DNA from: Fuscibacter oryzae
GTDB lineage: Bacteria; Pseudomonadota; Alphaproteobacteria; Rhodobacterales; Rhodobacteraceae
Direction: 5' to 3'
Assembly (NCBI RefSeq): GCF_016765795.1
Contig: NZ_JAESVP010000006.1
Location: 124,001-188,000 of the forward strand
Length of the DNA: 64,000 nt
Shown here: piece by piece, positions 9,362 through 18,848 of the stretch
How the letters are laid out: each line of letters begins with the position of its first letter
Position numbering within the stretch: position 1 is the first letter of the stretch
Position numbers and translations under genes: made by a program
The notes under the pieces: generated by a model
Seen by the model: only the letters and a program-made list of their open reading frames with translations
Told to the model about the DNA's origin: nothing
Database searches by the model: none

Positions 9362-9385
9362 ACGGCTCGCCCCGGGGCGAGCCGT
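9362..9385. terminator. Bidirectional terminator hairpin
   Basis: ACGGCTCGCCCC followed directly by GGGGCGAGCCGT is a perfect 24-bp palindrome between the convergent genes ending at 9353 and 9408. Short A/T-rich tracts flank it, without a long T-run. Confidence 0.6.
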
Positions 9386-9407
9386 CTGCCGTTCCGTTTG
9401 GGTGCCT

Positions 9408-10130
9408 TTACAGCCCCAGATTGCTGCGCAACTGCGACAGCGCGGCATCCGAAAGCGTGCGCCCGCCAGAGGCTGTTGAAAGCGCGGCATCCTCTGTCGC
9501 CTGTGCTGCATCCGCCGTAGCCTGAGCCTCTGACGCTGCGGCCTGCGCATCAGCCAGTTCCTGTTCCGCGGTGGCAAGATCGGTCTGCGCCGCGCTCAGG
9601 CTTTCATTCAGTGCGTCAACTTCTTCCTGCGTTGCGCCCGCAGCGATGGCGTCATCTACCGCCTTCTGTGCAGCGGCTACGGAGGTTGTGGCTGCCGTCA
9701 CACCGTCTTGGGCTGCTGCGGCGTCGGTTGCAGCATCAGTGGCCGCAGTCTGCGCGTCAATCGTTGCCAAGGCGGCGTCACGGTAGGCTGCAACCTTTCC
9801 AACCTGGCTGTTGGGCGCGGCATTTGCCATGGCGGTGGCGCTCGCATTCGAGGCGTTCAGGCCCTTCAGCTCTGATGCGACAGCCCCGTTCCCGTTGGAT
9901 TTGCCGGCACCAGAAGACGATTCGCTGCTTTTGCTGCTGCTGTTGGCGTTCCCGCCCGCGTTTCCGTTCCCGCCACCGTTGCCCTTCCCGCCGCCATTTC
10001 CATTTCCGCCGCCATTGCCGTTCCCCGCAATGGCGGCATCAAGCAGCGCGTGGGGCGCAAGGATCGAAGGGCCGGGGCCGATCAATGCGGCGGAGAGAAA
10101 AAGCGTTGTCAGGGCGCTGCGAATTTTCAT
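9408..10130 (-). CDS. Secreted Gly/Asn-repeat and Ala-rich coiled-coil protein
   Basis: A 240-residue protein of unknown function. It has a signal peptide (MKIRSALTTLFLSAALIG..., cleavage probably before residue 35), then about 25 residues of GNGNGGG-type repeats, a Ser/Asn linker, and an Ala-, Asp- and Gln-rich helical segment (about residues 100-225) with heptad-like spacing consistent with a coiled coil. It ends in SGGRTLSDAALSQLRSNLGL. There are no cysteines and no catalytic motif. The ATG at 10130 has GGAAG upstream. A flexible glycine-rich linker plus coiled coil suggests a surface or periplasmic structural protein, but there is no direct evidence. An inverted repeat lies upstream at 10169-10185. 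Confidence 0.7.
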   Translation of the reverse strand: MKIRSALTTLFLSAALIGPGPSILAPHALLDAAIAGNGNGGGNGNGGGKGNGGGNGNAGGNANSSSKSSESSSGAGKSNGNGAVASELKGLNASNASATAMANAAPNSQVGKVAAYRDAALATIDAQTAATDAATDAAAAQDGVTAATTSVAAAQKAVDDAIAAGATQEEVDALNESLSAAQTDLATAEQELADAQAAASEAQATADAAQATEDAALSTASGGRTLSDAALSQLRSNLGL

Positions 10131-10168
10131 GGCGACTTCCTTCGGCACAGTGGTCAGGGTGCTAAGAG

Positions 10169-10185
10169 TCAGGTCGTTAACCTGA
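10169..10185. promoter_or_regulatory. Inverted repeat upstream of the Gly/Asn-repeat gene
   Basis: TCAGGT and ACCTGA are separated by CGTTA, 39 bases upstream of the ATG at 10130. It may be an operator or a leader hairpin; no regulator can be assigned. Confidence 0.3.
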
Positions 10186-10247
10186 TTTCTGGCCGTAGTT
10201 TGACCCTATTTCCGGCAATAATACGGCAGAACCGCGCCCAAGGAATG

Positions 10248-10284
10248 AAGAACCGGCCAGGGGCGCCCGCCCCGACCGGTTCTT
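10248..10284 (-). terminator. Probable terminator after argG
   Basis: AAGAACCGG and CCGGTTCTT form the outer stem with a GGGGCG/GCCCC inner stem. It lies 25 bases past the argG stop. The downstream tract on the minus strand is only moderately T-rich. Confidence 0.5.
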
Positions 10285-10309
10285 GCCTACAGCCCTCGTG
10301 GCGTGCGGC

Positions 10310-11542
10310 TTACCCTTTACGGGCAGCGCGCGCATTCCGTGTGGCGATCAGTTTCAGGCGCAGGGCGTTCAGGCGGATGAAGCCTTCAGCGTCCTTCTGG
10401 TCATAGGCGCCGGCGTCTTCCTCGAACGTGACGTGCTTTTCGGAATAGAGCGACTCTTCCGACCAGCGTGCGACTGTACGGGCCGATCCCTTGTAGAGCT
10501 TGACGCGGACGGTGCCGGAAACATGCTCTTGCGTCTTGTCGATCAGGGCTTGCAACGCCTCGCGCTCTGGCGAGAACCAGAAACCGTTATAGATCAGCTC
10601 GGCATAGCGCGGCATGATCGAATCTTTCAGATGGCCCGCGCCGCTATCCAGTGTGATCTGCTCGATGCCACGGTGCGCCTCCAGCAGAATGGTGCCGCCG
10701 GGGGTTTCATACAGACCGCGCGACTTCATGCCGACAAAGCGGTTTTCCACCAGATCCAGCAAGCCCACGCCATGCCGGCCGCCGATCTCGTTCAGGTGGG
10801 TCAGGATCGTGGCGGGGCTAAGAGCCTCGCCATTGATCGAAACGGCATCGCCGCGTTCAAACCCGATTTCCACATACTCCGGCGTATCTGGCGCCTGTTC
10901 CACCGGAACCACACGCTGATAAACGAATTCGGGGGCTTCTTCGGCCGGGTTTTCCAGCACTTTGCCCTCGGAAGAGGTGTGCAGCAGGTTGGCATCGACG
11001 CTGAACGGCGCTTCGCCGCGCTTGTCCTTGGCAATCGGAATCTGGTTCGCCTCGGCAAATTCCAGCAGCTTGGTACGGCTGGTCAGATCCCACAACCGCC
11101 ATGGCGCAATCACCTTGATGGCCGGGTCCAGCGCCGCCGCCGACAGTTCGAACCGAACCTGATCGTTGCCCTTGCCGGTTGCGCCATGCGCCACCGCATC
11201 GGCCCCGGTTTCATGTGCGATCCGCACCAGATGCTGGCTGATCAGCGGCCGCGCGATCGAGGTGCCCAACAGGTACAGCCCTTCGTACAGCGCATTGGCG
11301 CGGAACATCGGGAAGACGAAATCGCGCACGAATTCTTCACGCACATCGACGACGTGAATGTTTTCGGGCTTGATCCCCATCAGCAGCGCCTTCTGGCGCG
11401 CAGGCTCCAGCTCTTCGCCCTGACCCAGATCGGCGGTAAAGGTCACGACCTCACAGCCGTATTCGGTTTGCAGCCATTTCAGGATGATCGAGGTATCAAG
11501 GCCCCCGGAATAGGCCAGAACGACTTTCTTCGGCTTGAACAT
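10310..11542 (-). CDS. argG: Argininosuccinate synthase
   Basis: A 410-residue type 1 argininosuccinate synthase, which joins citrulline and aspartate with ATP in the penultimate step of arginine synthesis. The PP-loop motif [10 protein letters not shown] sits at residues 9-18, and [13 protein letters not shown] and the other conserved blocks are intact. The start at 11542 gives the usual [14 protein letters not shown] beginning and has GGAG upstream; the in-frame ATG at 11554 would add only MERL. It is a single gene, divergent from the membrane protein gene at 11695, with a hairpin after its stop. Confidence 0.97.
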   Translation of the reverse strand: MFKPKKVVLAYSGGLDTSIILKWLQTEYGCEVVTFTADLGQGEELEPARQKALLMGIKPENIHVVDVREEFVRDFVFPMFRANALYEGLYLLGTSIARPLISQHLVRIAHETGADAVAHGATGKGNDQVRFELSAAALDPAIKVIAPWRLWDLTSRTKLLEFAEANQIPIAKDKRGEAPFSVDANLLHTSSEGKVLENPAEEAPEFVYQRVVPVEQAPDTPEYVEIGFERGDAVSINGEALSPATILTHLNEIGGRHGVGLLDLVENRFVGMKSRGLYETPGGTILLEAHRGIEQITLDSGAGHLKDSIMPRYAELIYNGFWFSPEREALQALIDKTQEHVSGTVRVKLYKGSARTVARWSEESLYSEKHVTFEEDAGAYDQKDAEGFIRLNALRLKLIATRNARAARKG

Positions 11543-11694
11543 AAGACGCTCCATCGCGGTTTGCCCGCGCTTAGCGGGAAACGGCGGCAAGGGCAAGCTG
11601 GCGGACAGACAAGGCCTGCGCAACGCAAGCATCGGTTGACTTGTGGGCGCAAACCGCAATCCTGACCACAACGCATTTCAGAAAGGAGGCAAAG

Positions 11695-12474
11695 ATGAAG
11701 GGCCTGGAGTTGTTCTTGCATTCGGTCCGTCAGGTGACGGGCAATCTGGACGGCGCGCTGCGGGTCTCGGCGCTGCCAATCCTGATCCAGACGGTGGTTG
11801 TGCTGCTGTTCATGGGCGGTGCGATGATGGGAATGGGTGGCCCCGGCGCAATGGCGGGTGGCGGCATGGGAATGGGTGCCGGCATGGGGCTGGGCATGCT
11901 GATTGTCATGGTTGTGGCTGTTGTGACCAGCCTGTGGCTGGCGGTGGCCTGGCATCGATATGTCTTGCTGAACGAACAGCCGCAGGGCTTTGTTCCGCCC
12001 TATAACGGCGAACGCATGATGGGCTATTTCGGGCGGTCCTTGGGTTATGGCCTGATTGTTGTGATTGCGGGTGCGGTGTTGGGAACGATTATCGGCAGCC
12101 TGCTTTCGCCGCTGCTGTCTGGCGGGGGCGTTGTTGTATTCCTGATCCTGATGGCGGTGCTGGTGCAGCTGCCCATGATATATCTCGCTTTCCGTCTGAC
12201 AACCGCGCTGCCTGGCTCTGCTGTCGGCAGCGGCTTGCCTTTCATGGCGGGGTGGGAGGCGACCAAGGGTGCATCGGCAGATATTCTTGTGCTGTCGGCC
12301 ATCGCTGTGGGGGCGCATCTGGTTCTGGCGGTGCTGGGGTTCCTGATATTTGACCGCATTCCGGTGGTGTCGATCCTCTGGAATGTGGCCGTCACTTGGC
12401 TTGTGACCATGGTCGGCGTGTCGATCCTGACCACGCTTTACGGCCATTACATCGAAAAGCGCCCGCTGGTCTGA
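11695..12474 (+). CDS. Integral membrane protein with Met/Gly-rich segment
   Basis: A 259-residue protein of unknown function with about five to six hydrophobic helices. Near the first membrane segment (about residues 38-65) it carries a low-complexity run of Gly, Met and Ala (GAMMGMGGPGAM and similar) with about ten methionines. The rest resembles uncharacterised multi-pass proteins with a cytoplasmic PPYNGERMMGYFGRS loop. The ATG at 11695 has a strong GAAAGGAGG ribosome site; an upstream TTG start lacks one. It is divergent from argG, and ilvA follows about 50 bases later. The function cannot be given from sequence. Confidence 0.8.
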   Translation: MKGLELFLHSVRQVTGNLDGALRVSALPILIQTVVVLLFMGGAMMGMGGPGAMAGGGMGMGAGMGLGMLIVMVVAVVTSLWLAVAWHRYVLLNEQPQGFVPPYNGERMMGYFGRSLGYGLIVVIAGAVLGTIIGSLLSPLLSGGGVVVFLILMAVLVQLPMIYLAFRLTTALPGSAVGSGLPFMAGWEATKGASADILVLSAIAVGAHLVLAVLGFLIFDRIPVVSILWNVAVTWLVTMVGVSILTTLYGHYIEKRPLV

Positions 12475-12504
12475 CGGGTGGTCTGGTCTTGCGAAATTTG
12501 CAGT

Positions 12505-12526
12505 CATGGGCCAAGTCTGGCCCATG
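12505..12526. promoter_or_regulatory. 9-bp inverted repeat over the ilvA start codon
   Basis: CATGGGCCA and TGGCCCATG are separated by AGTC. The right arm contains the ATG used for ilvA at 12524 and the left arm an alternative in-frame ATG at 12506. In mRNA this would place the start codon inside a stable hairpin; it could instead be an operator or the 3' hairpin of the gene ending at 12474. Confidence 0.5.
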
Positions 12527-13771
12527 ACCACATTTGCCCAAGCCGCCAAAGCCACCACCCGCGCCCTGCGCGAGCTGTTTCCGCGCACCCCGCTGCAACG
12601 GAACGACTTCCTGTCGCAGCGTTATGAGGCCGACATCTGGCTGAAACGCGAAGACCTGTCGCCGGTGCGCAGCTATAAACTGCGCGGTGCGTGGAACGCG
12701 ATGCGCAAGGTGCGAACGGCCAACCCCGAACAGCGCCATTTCGTCTGTGCCAGTGCGGGCAACCACGCGCAGGGCATGGCCTTTGCCTGCCGCCATTTCG
12801 GCGTTTCGGGCACTATCTTCATGCCGGTTACCACCCCGCAGCAAAAGATCGACAAGACCCGCACCTTTGGCGGCGAGTTCGTCAAGATCGTGCTGAATGG
12901 TGACTATTTTGACCAGACGCTGGCGGCGGCGCAGAAATACTGCGCCGAGCAGAGCGCGCATTTCCTTGCGCCCTTTGACGATGACGATGTGATCGAAGGT
13001 CAGGCCTCTGTCGGGGTGGAACTGCTTGATCAGTTGGGTCGCGCGCCGGATCTTGTTGTTCTGCCTGTCGGCGGCGGCGGCCTGTCGGCGGGGGTTACGC
13101 GGTATTTGCGCGAAGAGGCCCCCGAGGTGGGGTTTCGCTTTGTTGAACCCGCAGGCGGGGCCAGCCTGACCGCCGCGCTGAAATCGCAAGAGCCGGTCAA
13201 GCTGAACAAGATCGACAGTTTCGTCGATGGCGCTGCCGTCGCCCGCATCGGCGACCGCAACTTTGCCGCGCTGTCATGGGTCAAGCCCGAAGAGGTGCTG
13301 CTGGCCCCCGAAGACCGCATTTGCGTGACGATGCTGGAGATGCTGAATATCGAAGGTATCGTGCTGGAACCGGCGGGGGCGCTGTCGGTCAACGTGTTGC
13401 AGGACATGGCCGAGGAAATCCGGGGCAAGACCGTGGTCTGCGTCACCTCTGGCGGGAACTTCGATTTTGAGCGCCTGCCGGAAGTGAAGGAGCGCGCGCA
13501 GCGCTATTCGGGCGTGAAGAAATACTTCATCCTGCGGATGCCCCAGCGTCCTGGTGCCTTGCGTGAGTTTCTGGAAATGCTTGGGCCGGAAGATGACATT
13601 GCGCGGTTTGAATACCTGAAGAAATCAGCCCGCAACTTTGGCTCGGTGCTGATCGGGATCGAGACGAGCCGCCCCGAAAACTTCAAGGCGCTGACCGACC
13701 AGCTGGACGCGGCGGCATTTCAATACAGCGACATCACCAAGGATGAATTGCTGGCCGAGTTCCTGATCTGA
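12524..13771 (+). CDS. ilvA: Threonine ammonia-lyase (threonine dehydratase)
   Basis: A 415-residue PLP enzyme converting threonine to 2-oxobutanoate, the first committed step to isoleucine. The N-terminal catalytic domain has the PLP lysine motif SYKLRGAWN, and the tetraglycine-type loop VGGGGLSAG contacts PLP phosphate. The C-terminal part (about 330-415) is an ACT-like regulatory domain, so feedback control by isoleucine is expected for the family. The start at 12524 gives MTTFAQAAKATTRAL, the usual beginning; ATG 12506 is an alternative. Neither has a good ribosome site, and both lie within an inverted repeat. Confidence 0.95.
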   Translation: MTTFAQAAKATTRALRELFPRTPLQRNDFLSQRYEADIWLKREDLSPVRSYKLRGAWNAMRKVRTANPEQRHFVCASAGNHAQGMAFACRHFGVSGTIFMPVTTPQQKIDKTRTFGGEFVKIVLNGDYFDQTLAAAQKYCAEQSAHFLAPFDDDDVIEGQASVGVELLDQLGRAPDLVVLPVGGGGLSAGVTRYLREEAPEVGFRFVEPAGGASLTAALKSQEPVKLNKIDSFVDGAAVARIGDRNFAALSWVKPEEVLLAPEDRICVTMLEMLNIEGIVLEPAGALSVNVLQDMAEEIRGKTVVCVTSGGNFDFERLPEVKERAQRYSGVKKYFILRMPQRPGALREFLEMLGPEDDIARFEYLKKSARNFGSVLIGIETSRPENFKALTDQLDAAAFQYSDITKDELLAEFLI

Positions 13772-13780
13772 CCGAAAGCC

Positions 13781-13829
13781 GGGAGCCAGCCCCCGGACCC
13801 CCGGGATATTTATGAACAGATGAGGGGGC
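13781..13829. repeat. Intergenic repeat-like element (GGGATATTT...CAGATGA type)
   Basis: The spacer between convergent ilvA and aroC reads GAGCC, runs of C, CCCGGGATATTTATGAACAG, ATGAG and GGGGGCTC. From memory, similar C-rich then GATATTT then AGATGA sequences recur between genes in Rhodobacteraceae genomes. Only one copy is seen here, so the repeat status rests on recalled pattern rather than on this window. It can also fold through GAGCC/GGCTC. Confidence 0.35.
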
Positions 13830-14930
13830 TCAGCCGATATGGCCCCGAATGCCACCGGTCTGACCACGATCCAGCAGCAGATGGTCCAGAAGGGTGCAGG
13901 CCATCATCGCCTCGCCCACCGGCACGGCGCGGATGCCGACGCAGGGGTCGTGGCGGCCTTTGGTGATCAGATCCAGTTCCTCACCACGGGTGTTCACCGT
14001 CTGGCGTGGGGTCAGAATGGACGAGGTGGGTTTGACGGCGAAACGGCACACCACGGGCTGGCCGGTTGAAATCCCGCCCAGAATACCACCTGCGTGGTTC
14101 GACAGAAACTCCGGCCCGTTTGGCCCCATGCGGATTTCATCGGCGTTTTCCACCCCGGTCAGGGTGGCCGCCGCCAGGCCATCGCCAATCTCTACCGCCT
14201 TAACGGCGTTGATCGACATCATCGCGCTGGCAAGATCGCTGTCCAGCTTGGCATAGAGGGGGGCGCCAAGGCCTGCGGGCACGCCGGTCGCGATGACCTC
14301 AATCACGGCACCGACCGAATTGTGATTCAGGCGCAGGTCATCCAGATAGTCGGCCCATTCGATAGCTGCGACAGGATCGGGGCACCAGAAGGGGTTTTCC
14401 TCAATCTGCGCGGCATCAAAGCGGCCGCGGTCGATCGCCTTCGCGCCCATCTGCACCATATAGCCGGTGATTTTCAGCCCCGGCACCAGTTGCGCCAGAA
14501 CCGCCCGCGCCACGCCACCCGCCGCGACCCGGCTGGCGGTTTCGCGTGCCGAGGATCGCCCGCCGCCGCGATAGTCACGCAGCCCATATTTCTGGTGATA
14601 GGTGATATCGGCATGGCCGGGGCGGAAGGCCTGGGCGATATCGCCGTAATCCTTGGACCGCTGGTCGGTGTTCTCGATCATCAGCTGAATCGGTGTGCCG
14701 GTCGTCATCCCGTCGAACACGCCCGACAGGATACGCACCTCATCCGGTTCTTTCCGTTGGGTGGTGAATTTTGAGGTGCCGGGTTTGCGGCGGTCCAGCC
14801 AGGGCTGAATCACCGCCTCGTTCAGCGCCACGCCGGGGGGGCAGCCATCGACCGTGGCACCAATCGCGGGCCCGTGGCTTTCGCCCCAGGTCGTCACGCG
14901 GAACAAATGGCCGAAGGTGTTGAAGCTCAT
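13830..14930 (-). CDS. aroC: Chorismate synthase
   Basis: A 366-residue chorismate synthase, which removes phosphate from EPSP to make chorismate using reduced FMN. Signature motifs are [18 protein letters not shown] near the N-terminus, the [20 protein letters not shown] region (about 125-145), and the C-terminal [11 protein letters not shown] block. The ATG at 14930 has CAGGAGGG upstream. It is convergent with ilvA and lies 56 bases downstream of the terC-like gene on the same strand. Confidence 0.97.
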   Translation of the reverse strand: MSFNTFGHLFRVTTWGESHGPAIGATVDGCPPGVALNEAVIQPWLDRRKPGTSKFTTQRKEPDEVRILSGVFDGMTTGTPIQLMIENTDQRSKDYGDIAQAFRPGHADITYHQKYGLRDYRGGGRSSARETASRVAAGGVARAVLAQLVPGLKITGYMVQMGAKAIDRGRFDAAQIEENPFWCPDPVAAIEWADYLDDLRLNHNSVGAVIEVIATGVPAGLGAPLYAKLDSDLASAMMSINAVKAVEIGDGLAAATLTGVENADEIRMGPNGPEFLSNHAGGILGGISTGQPVVCRFAVKPTSSILTPRQTVNTRGEELDLITKGRHDPCVGIRAVPVGEAMMACTLLDHLLLDRGQTGGIRGHIG

Positions 14931-14986
14931 GGCGCCCTCCTGATCTTGCCCCCGCCTAGCGCAAAGCGGGGCGGGGGGGAAGCGGG

Positions 14987-15970
14987 TCAATGGGCGGCGA
15001 TGGGCTCGCGCCGGGTCTTCCACAGCGAAAACACCACGCCCGCGCCAAGGATGGCAAAGGTGATGCCCAGCGACCAGGCGGGGGGGAACTTGGTCCAGCC
15101 CATGCCATGCGCGATGAAGATCTTCGACCCAATGAACACCAGCAGCACCGACAACGCGTATTTCAGATAGGCGAAGCGGTGCAGGATGGCGGCCAGAGCA
15201 AAGTAGAGCGCGCGCAGGCCGAGGATCGCGAAGATGTTCGAGGTGTAGACCACGAAAGGCTCGGTCGTGATGGTGAAGACGGCGGGCACCGAGTCGACGG
15301 CAAAGATCAGGTCGGCGATCTCGATCAGGATCAGCGCCAGAAACAGGGGCGTCGCATAGCGCGTGAGCTGGCCGGTTTCAGGATGCGCCTCGCGCACGAA
15401 GAACGCGTTGCCGCGCAAGCTCTCGGTCACATGCATCCGCCCCTTGAGGAAGCGCAGAAAGCGGCTGTCTTCGACCGAATGGTTTTCCTCGCTGACGAAC
15501 AGCATCTTGATGCCGGTAAAGATCAGGAAGGCGGCAAAGACGTATAGAATCCAGCCGTATTGCGCGACCAGCGTCGCCCCAAGGCCAATCATGATGCCGC
15601 GCAGCACGATTACGCCCAGAATGCCCCAGAACAGAACGCGGTGCTGATAGGCACGGGGAATGGCGAAGAAGGAAAAGATCAGCGCGATGACAAAGATGTT
15701 GTCCATCGCCAGCGTCTTTTCCACCACAAAGGCGGTCAGATAATTGGCGGTATCGTCCCAGCCCATCTGCCACCAGACAAAGCCCGAAAACGCCAGGCCC
15801 AGCGTAATATACATGGCCGACATCTTCAGGCTTTCGGCCACGCCGATTTCCTGCGCGCCATCTTTGTGCAGAACGCCAAGGTCCAGCACCAGAAGGCCGA
15901 TCACCAAGGCAATGAAGGTGCCCCACATCCACAGCGGGGTTCCCAGAAATATAGTCGTCAGCAGGTCCAT
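14987..15970 (-). CDS. TerC/Alx-family integral membrane protein
   Basis: A 327-residue multi-pass protein of the TerC family, with about eight to nine membrane helices. Acidic intramembrane motifs include [17 protein letters not shown] and [17 protein letters not shown]; in this family the aspartates are thought to bind metal ions. Members were first linked to tellurite resistance, and many are now connected with manganese export and loading of secreted metalloproteins. The start at 15970 has GAGAGGAC upstream; an alternative Met five codons upstream is possible. The 157-base upstream spacer holds an 18-bp palindrome. A specific role (Alx-like manganese exporter) is inference. Confidence 0.9.
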   Translation of the reverse strand: MDLLTTIFLGTPLWMWGTFIALVIGLLVLDLGVLHKDGAQEIGVAESLKMSAMYITLGLAFSGFVWWQMGWDDTANYLTAFVVEKTLAMDNIFVIALIFSFFAIPRAYQHRVLFWGILGVIVLRGIMIGLGATLVAQYGWILYVFAAFLIFTGIKMLFVSEENHSVEDSRFLRFLKGRMHVTESLRGNAFFVREAHPETGQLTRYATPLFLALILIEIADLIFAVDSVPAVFTITTEPFVVYTSNIFAILGLRALYFALAAILHRFAYLKYALSVLLVFIGSKIFIAHGMGWTKFPPAWSLGITFAILGAGVVFSLWKTRREPIAAH

Positions 15971-16034
15971 CTTGTCCTCTCGCATGTTTGCACGCCGAGG
16001 ACAGGCCGTATGGGGCAGGGGTGCCGGGCTTGAC

Positions 16035-16052
16035 CATCGAGCATGCTCGATG
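16035..16052. promoter_or_regulatory. 18-bp perfect palindrome upstream of terC-like gene
   Basis: CATCGAGCATGCTCGATG is self-complementary and sits 65 bases before the terC-like start, between pip and terC. It could be an operator for a dimeric regulator or an RNA hairpin. I could not recognise the yybP-ykoY manganese riboswitch core around it. Confidence 0.4.
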
Positions 16053-16127
16053 CGGTCCGACATCACGACAAGCGTCGTCAGAGGGGCCCGGCCCGCAAAC
16101 CAAGAGATGGGGCCGATCACGAAAGTT

Positions 16128-17099
16128 TCAAGAGGGCCGCAACTCATTCATTGCGCGCACCAGCGCCTCGCTGATGCCGGGTTCCGAAAGCGCGTGGCCC
16201 GCCATGGGCACCATCCATAGCCGCGCCCCGGCCCAGCCGCTGGCCAGACGGCTGGATGAGACGGGCGGGCAGATCATGTCCAGCCGACCTTGCACGATGG
16301 TGGCGGGCAGATGTTCGATCTTGTGGCGGTTTTTCAAAATCCAGCCATCCTCGCCCAGAAAGCAGCCATTGGCGAAATAGTGGCATTCCAGTCGGGCAAA
16401 GGCGCGGGCATATTCCGCCGGGCCATCGCCCAGCATCAGATCTGCCTGAACCGAGGCCAGAGCATTTTCCCAGTTTGCCCAAGCCCGCGCATGGCGCGCC
16501 TCTGCCATCACATCGCCGGAAAACAGCCTGCGTTCATAGGCCGCGATCAGGTCTGACCGTTCGTCCTCGGGAATTTGCGCAATGAACCGCTGCCACAGCT
16601 CGGGATAAAACGCGCCCGCGCCACCACCATAGAACCAGCGCAATTCGGCCCCGGTGCCCAGAAATACGCCACGCAGAACAAGTTGGGTCACGCGATCCGG
16701 GTGGCGGATGGCATAGGTAAGGGCCAGCGTCGCCCCCCAGCTGCCGCCAAACAGGATGAAGCGGTCGATCCCAAGATCCGTCCGAATCCGCTCGATGTCA
16801 TCAATCAGATGCCAGGTCGTATTCGCCTCAATACTCGCATGGGGGCGCGACCGGCCACAGCCGCGCTGGTCAAACAGCACCACGCGGTAAACCGACGGGT
16901 CAAAATAGCGCCGCATCGCCGGGCTGCACCCGCCCCCCGGCCCGCCATGCAGCACCAGAACGGGCACACCATCGGGCCGCCCGCATTGTTCAACATAAAC
17001 GCGATGGCCGTCGCCCACCTCTATCACCCGCTGGTCATAGGGGTCGATGGGTGGGTAAAGATATTCGACTGCGCGCTTTTGGCCTGATCTCTGGTCCAT
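16128..17099 (-). CDS. pip: Proline iminopeptidase
   Basis: A 323-residue alpha/beta hydrolase of peptidase family S33, which cleaves N-terminal proline from peptides. The nucleophile elbow [10 protein letters not shown] holds the catalytic Ser, the oxyanion HGGPGGG motif is near residue 50, and the catalytic Asp/His lie near the C-terminus ([10 protein letters not shown] and AGHALSEPG). It has no signal peptide, so it is cytoplasmic. The ATG at 17099 gives a family-typical length. It is divergent from ubiG with 61 bases between starts. Confidence 0.92.
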   Translation of the reverse strand: MDQRSGQKRAVEYLYPPIDPYDQRVIEVGDGHRVYVEQCGRPDGVPVLVLHGGPGGGCSPAMRRYFDPSVYRVVLFDQRGCGRSRPHASIEANTTWHLIDDIERIRTDLGIDRFILFGGSWGATLALTYAIRHPDRVTQLVLRGVFLGTGAELRWFYGGGAGAFYPELWQRFIAQIPEDERSDLIAAYERRLFSGDVMAEARHARAWANWENALASVQADLMLGDGPAEYARAFARLECHYFANGCFLGEDGWILKNRHKIEHLPATIVQGRLDMICPPVSSSRLASGWAGARLWMVPMAGHALSEPGISEALVRAMNELRPS

Positions 17100-17160
17100 G
17101 ACCGTCCTATATAACGGCAACAGACTGCGCCGCCATGCGCGCCCGTGCAAGGAGTTCCCG

Positions 17161-17895
17161 ATGACCACGACCATCGACCCGTCAGAAGTTGCCAAGTTCG
17201 AGGCGATGGCCGCCGAATGGTGGGACCCGAATGGCAAGTTCAAACCCCTGCACCAGATGAACCCCTGCCGGCTGGATTATATCACGACGCAGGTGGCCGC
17301 CGAATTTGGCCGTGACCTGAAACAGCCCCGGCCCTTTGCGGGTTTGCGCCTGCTCGACATCGGGTGTGGTGGCGGGTTGCTGTCGGAACCCATGGCGCGG
17401 TTGGGGGCAACGGTGGTGGGCGCCGATGCCGCCGCGCGCAACATTCCTGTGGCGCAGCTTCATGCCGAACAATCCGGCCTGACCATCGACTATCGCAACG
17501 TCCCCGCCGAAGACCTTGCGGCGGCGGGCGAGCGGTTCGACGTAGTTCTGAACATGGAGGTGATCGAGCATGTGGCCGACCCTCTGGCCTACCTGACGGC
17601 CTGTCAAACCTTGCTGAAACCCGGCGGGCTGATGATCTGTTCCACCCTGAACCGCAACCCAAAGTCATTCATGATGGCGATTGTCGGGGCCGAATGGGTC
17701 ATGCGCTGGTTGCCCAAGGGCACGCATGACTGGGCGAAGTTCATCACCCCGGATGAGCTGTGCGACCTGATCACCCGCGCGGGTCTTGACCCGGTGGACC
17801 GCAAGGGGATGGTGTTCAACCCCCTTGCGTGGAGCTGGAGCCTCTCGGATCGCGACCTGTCCTGCAACTATGTCACGGCGAGCGTGAAGCGGTGA
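17161..17895 (+). CDS. ubiG: Bifunctional ubiquinone O-methyltransferase UbiG
   Basis: A 244-residue SAM-dependent methyltransferase that carries out both O-methylations in ubiquinone synthesis. SAM motif I is [20 protein letters not shown] (about residues 62-81); [13 protein letters not shown] and the N-terminal [23 protein letters not shown] block are diagnostic for UbiG/COQ3. The ATG at 17161 follows GCAAGGAG. The next gene begins inside its stop codon (GTGA overlap). Confidence 0.95.
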   Translation: MTTTIDPSEVAKFEAMAAEWWDPNGKFKPLHQMNPCRLDYITTQVAAEFGRDLKQPRPFAGLRLLDIGCGGGLLSEPMARLGATVVGADAAARNIPVAQLHAEQSGLTIDYRNVPAEDLAAAGERFDVVLNMEVIEHVADPLAYLTACQTLLKPGGLMICSTLNRNPKSFMMAIVGAEWVMRWLPKGTHDWAKFITPDELCDLITRAGLDPVDRKGMVFNPLAWSWSLSDRDLSCNYVTASVKR

Positions 17896-18848
17896 GGGTT
17901 TTGCGGGCGACCCCCTTCTGGCTGGTTTTCGTCGTTGGTCTGGCTTGGGCTGCATCGGCCCTTTGGGTGCAGTTTCCAGATGCGCCTTGGATCTTGGCGC
18001 TGCTGGCTGTTGCGGCGCTGGGCGTGCTTTGGGCGCGGCTGGTCAAGGGTTGGGGTTGGGCGGCGCTTGCCGCCGTCGCGGTTGTGGTGGGTCTGTGGTA
18101 TTCCACTTTGACCCCAAGGCTGGACCGCGACTGGGCCGAGGATGTGGCCCATATCATGACGGCGGATGTCGCGGGCGATGCGGTAACTCTGCACAACGTT
18201 CGCGCCTTTCGCTGGCAGGACGACACAAACGCCATCCAGTCCTGGGAAACCCGCAGCTACGATCTGTCAAAGCTGACCGGGGCGGACGTGATCACCTCTA
18301 GCTGGTCCTCGCCCGCGATTGCCCATTTGCTGGTCAGCTTTGGCTTTTCCGACGGTCAGCGCGTGGTGTTCTCGGTCGAAATACGCAAGGAAAAGGGCGA
18401 GTCCTTCTCTTCCATCGGCGGGTTCTTTCGCCAGTTCGAACTGGCCCTGATTGCGGCGGATGAGGAAGATGTCATCAAGCTGCGCACCAATTACCGGGAT
18501 GAGGATGTGCATCTATACCCGGTGAACCTGCCGCCAGAGGCGCTGCGGACCATGTTCCTGCAATATGTCGATCTGGGCAACCGCATCGCCACAGAACCTG
18601 AGTTCTACAACACCATTACCGCCAACTGTACCTCGGTCGTCTGGGGGTTGACCCATGCGCTCAAGGCGGATGTGCCGTGGGACCGCAGCTTGGTGTTTTC
18701 GGGCTATCTGCCCGAATTCATGATGCGAATGAATATCCTGCAAGGACCGGGCACGCTGAACGATATCATCCAGCGCGCCGCGATATCCGCCAAGGCCAAG
18801 GCGCTGCCCGAAGGGGCCGATTTCTCGGCCGGTATCCGCGCGCGCTAA
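17892..18848 (+). CDS. DUF4105-like membrane protein
   Basis: A 318-residue protein with three N-terminal hydrophobic helices (about residues 8-75) followed by a roughly 240-residue soluble domain. This resembles the DUF4105 domain, which includes Lnb/periplasmic cysteine-peptidase-like proteins. The conserved-looking pieces are [24 protein letters not shown], and [11 protein letters not shown], whose Cys could be catalytic. The soluble part probably faces the periplasm. The start is GTG at 17892, overlapping the ubiG stop as GTGA, so translation is coupled to ubiG. The function is not known; the link to ubiG is positional only. Confidence 0.75.
   Translation: MRVLRATPFWLVFVVGLAWAASALWVQFPDAPWILALLAVAALGVLWARLVKGWGWAALAAVAVVVGLWYSTLTPRLDRDWAEDVAHIMTADVAGDAVTLHNVRAFRWQDDTNAIQSWETRSYDLSKLTGADVITSSWSSPAIAHLLVSFGFSDGQRVVFSVEIRKEKGESFSSIGGFFRQFELALIAADEEDVIKLRTNYRDEDVHLYPVNLPPEALRTMFLQYVDLGNRIATEPEFYNTITANCTSVVWGLTHALKADVPWDRSLVFSGYLPEFMMRMNILQGPGTLNDIIQRAAISAKAKALPEGADFSAGIRAR

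Noticed and set aside
10283-11665. Plus-strand open frame opposite argG
   Set aside because: argG on the minus strand has all family motifs; the opposite frame has no recognisable domain or ribosome site.
15971-16127. Manganese (yybP-ykoY) riboswitch upstream of the TerC-like gene
   Set aside because: I looked for the conserved GGGGAGTA-type core and paired loop on the minus strand and did not find it; only an unrelated palindrome is present.
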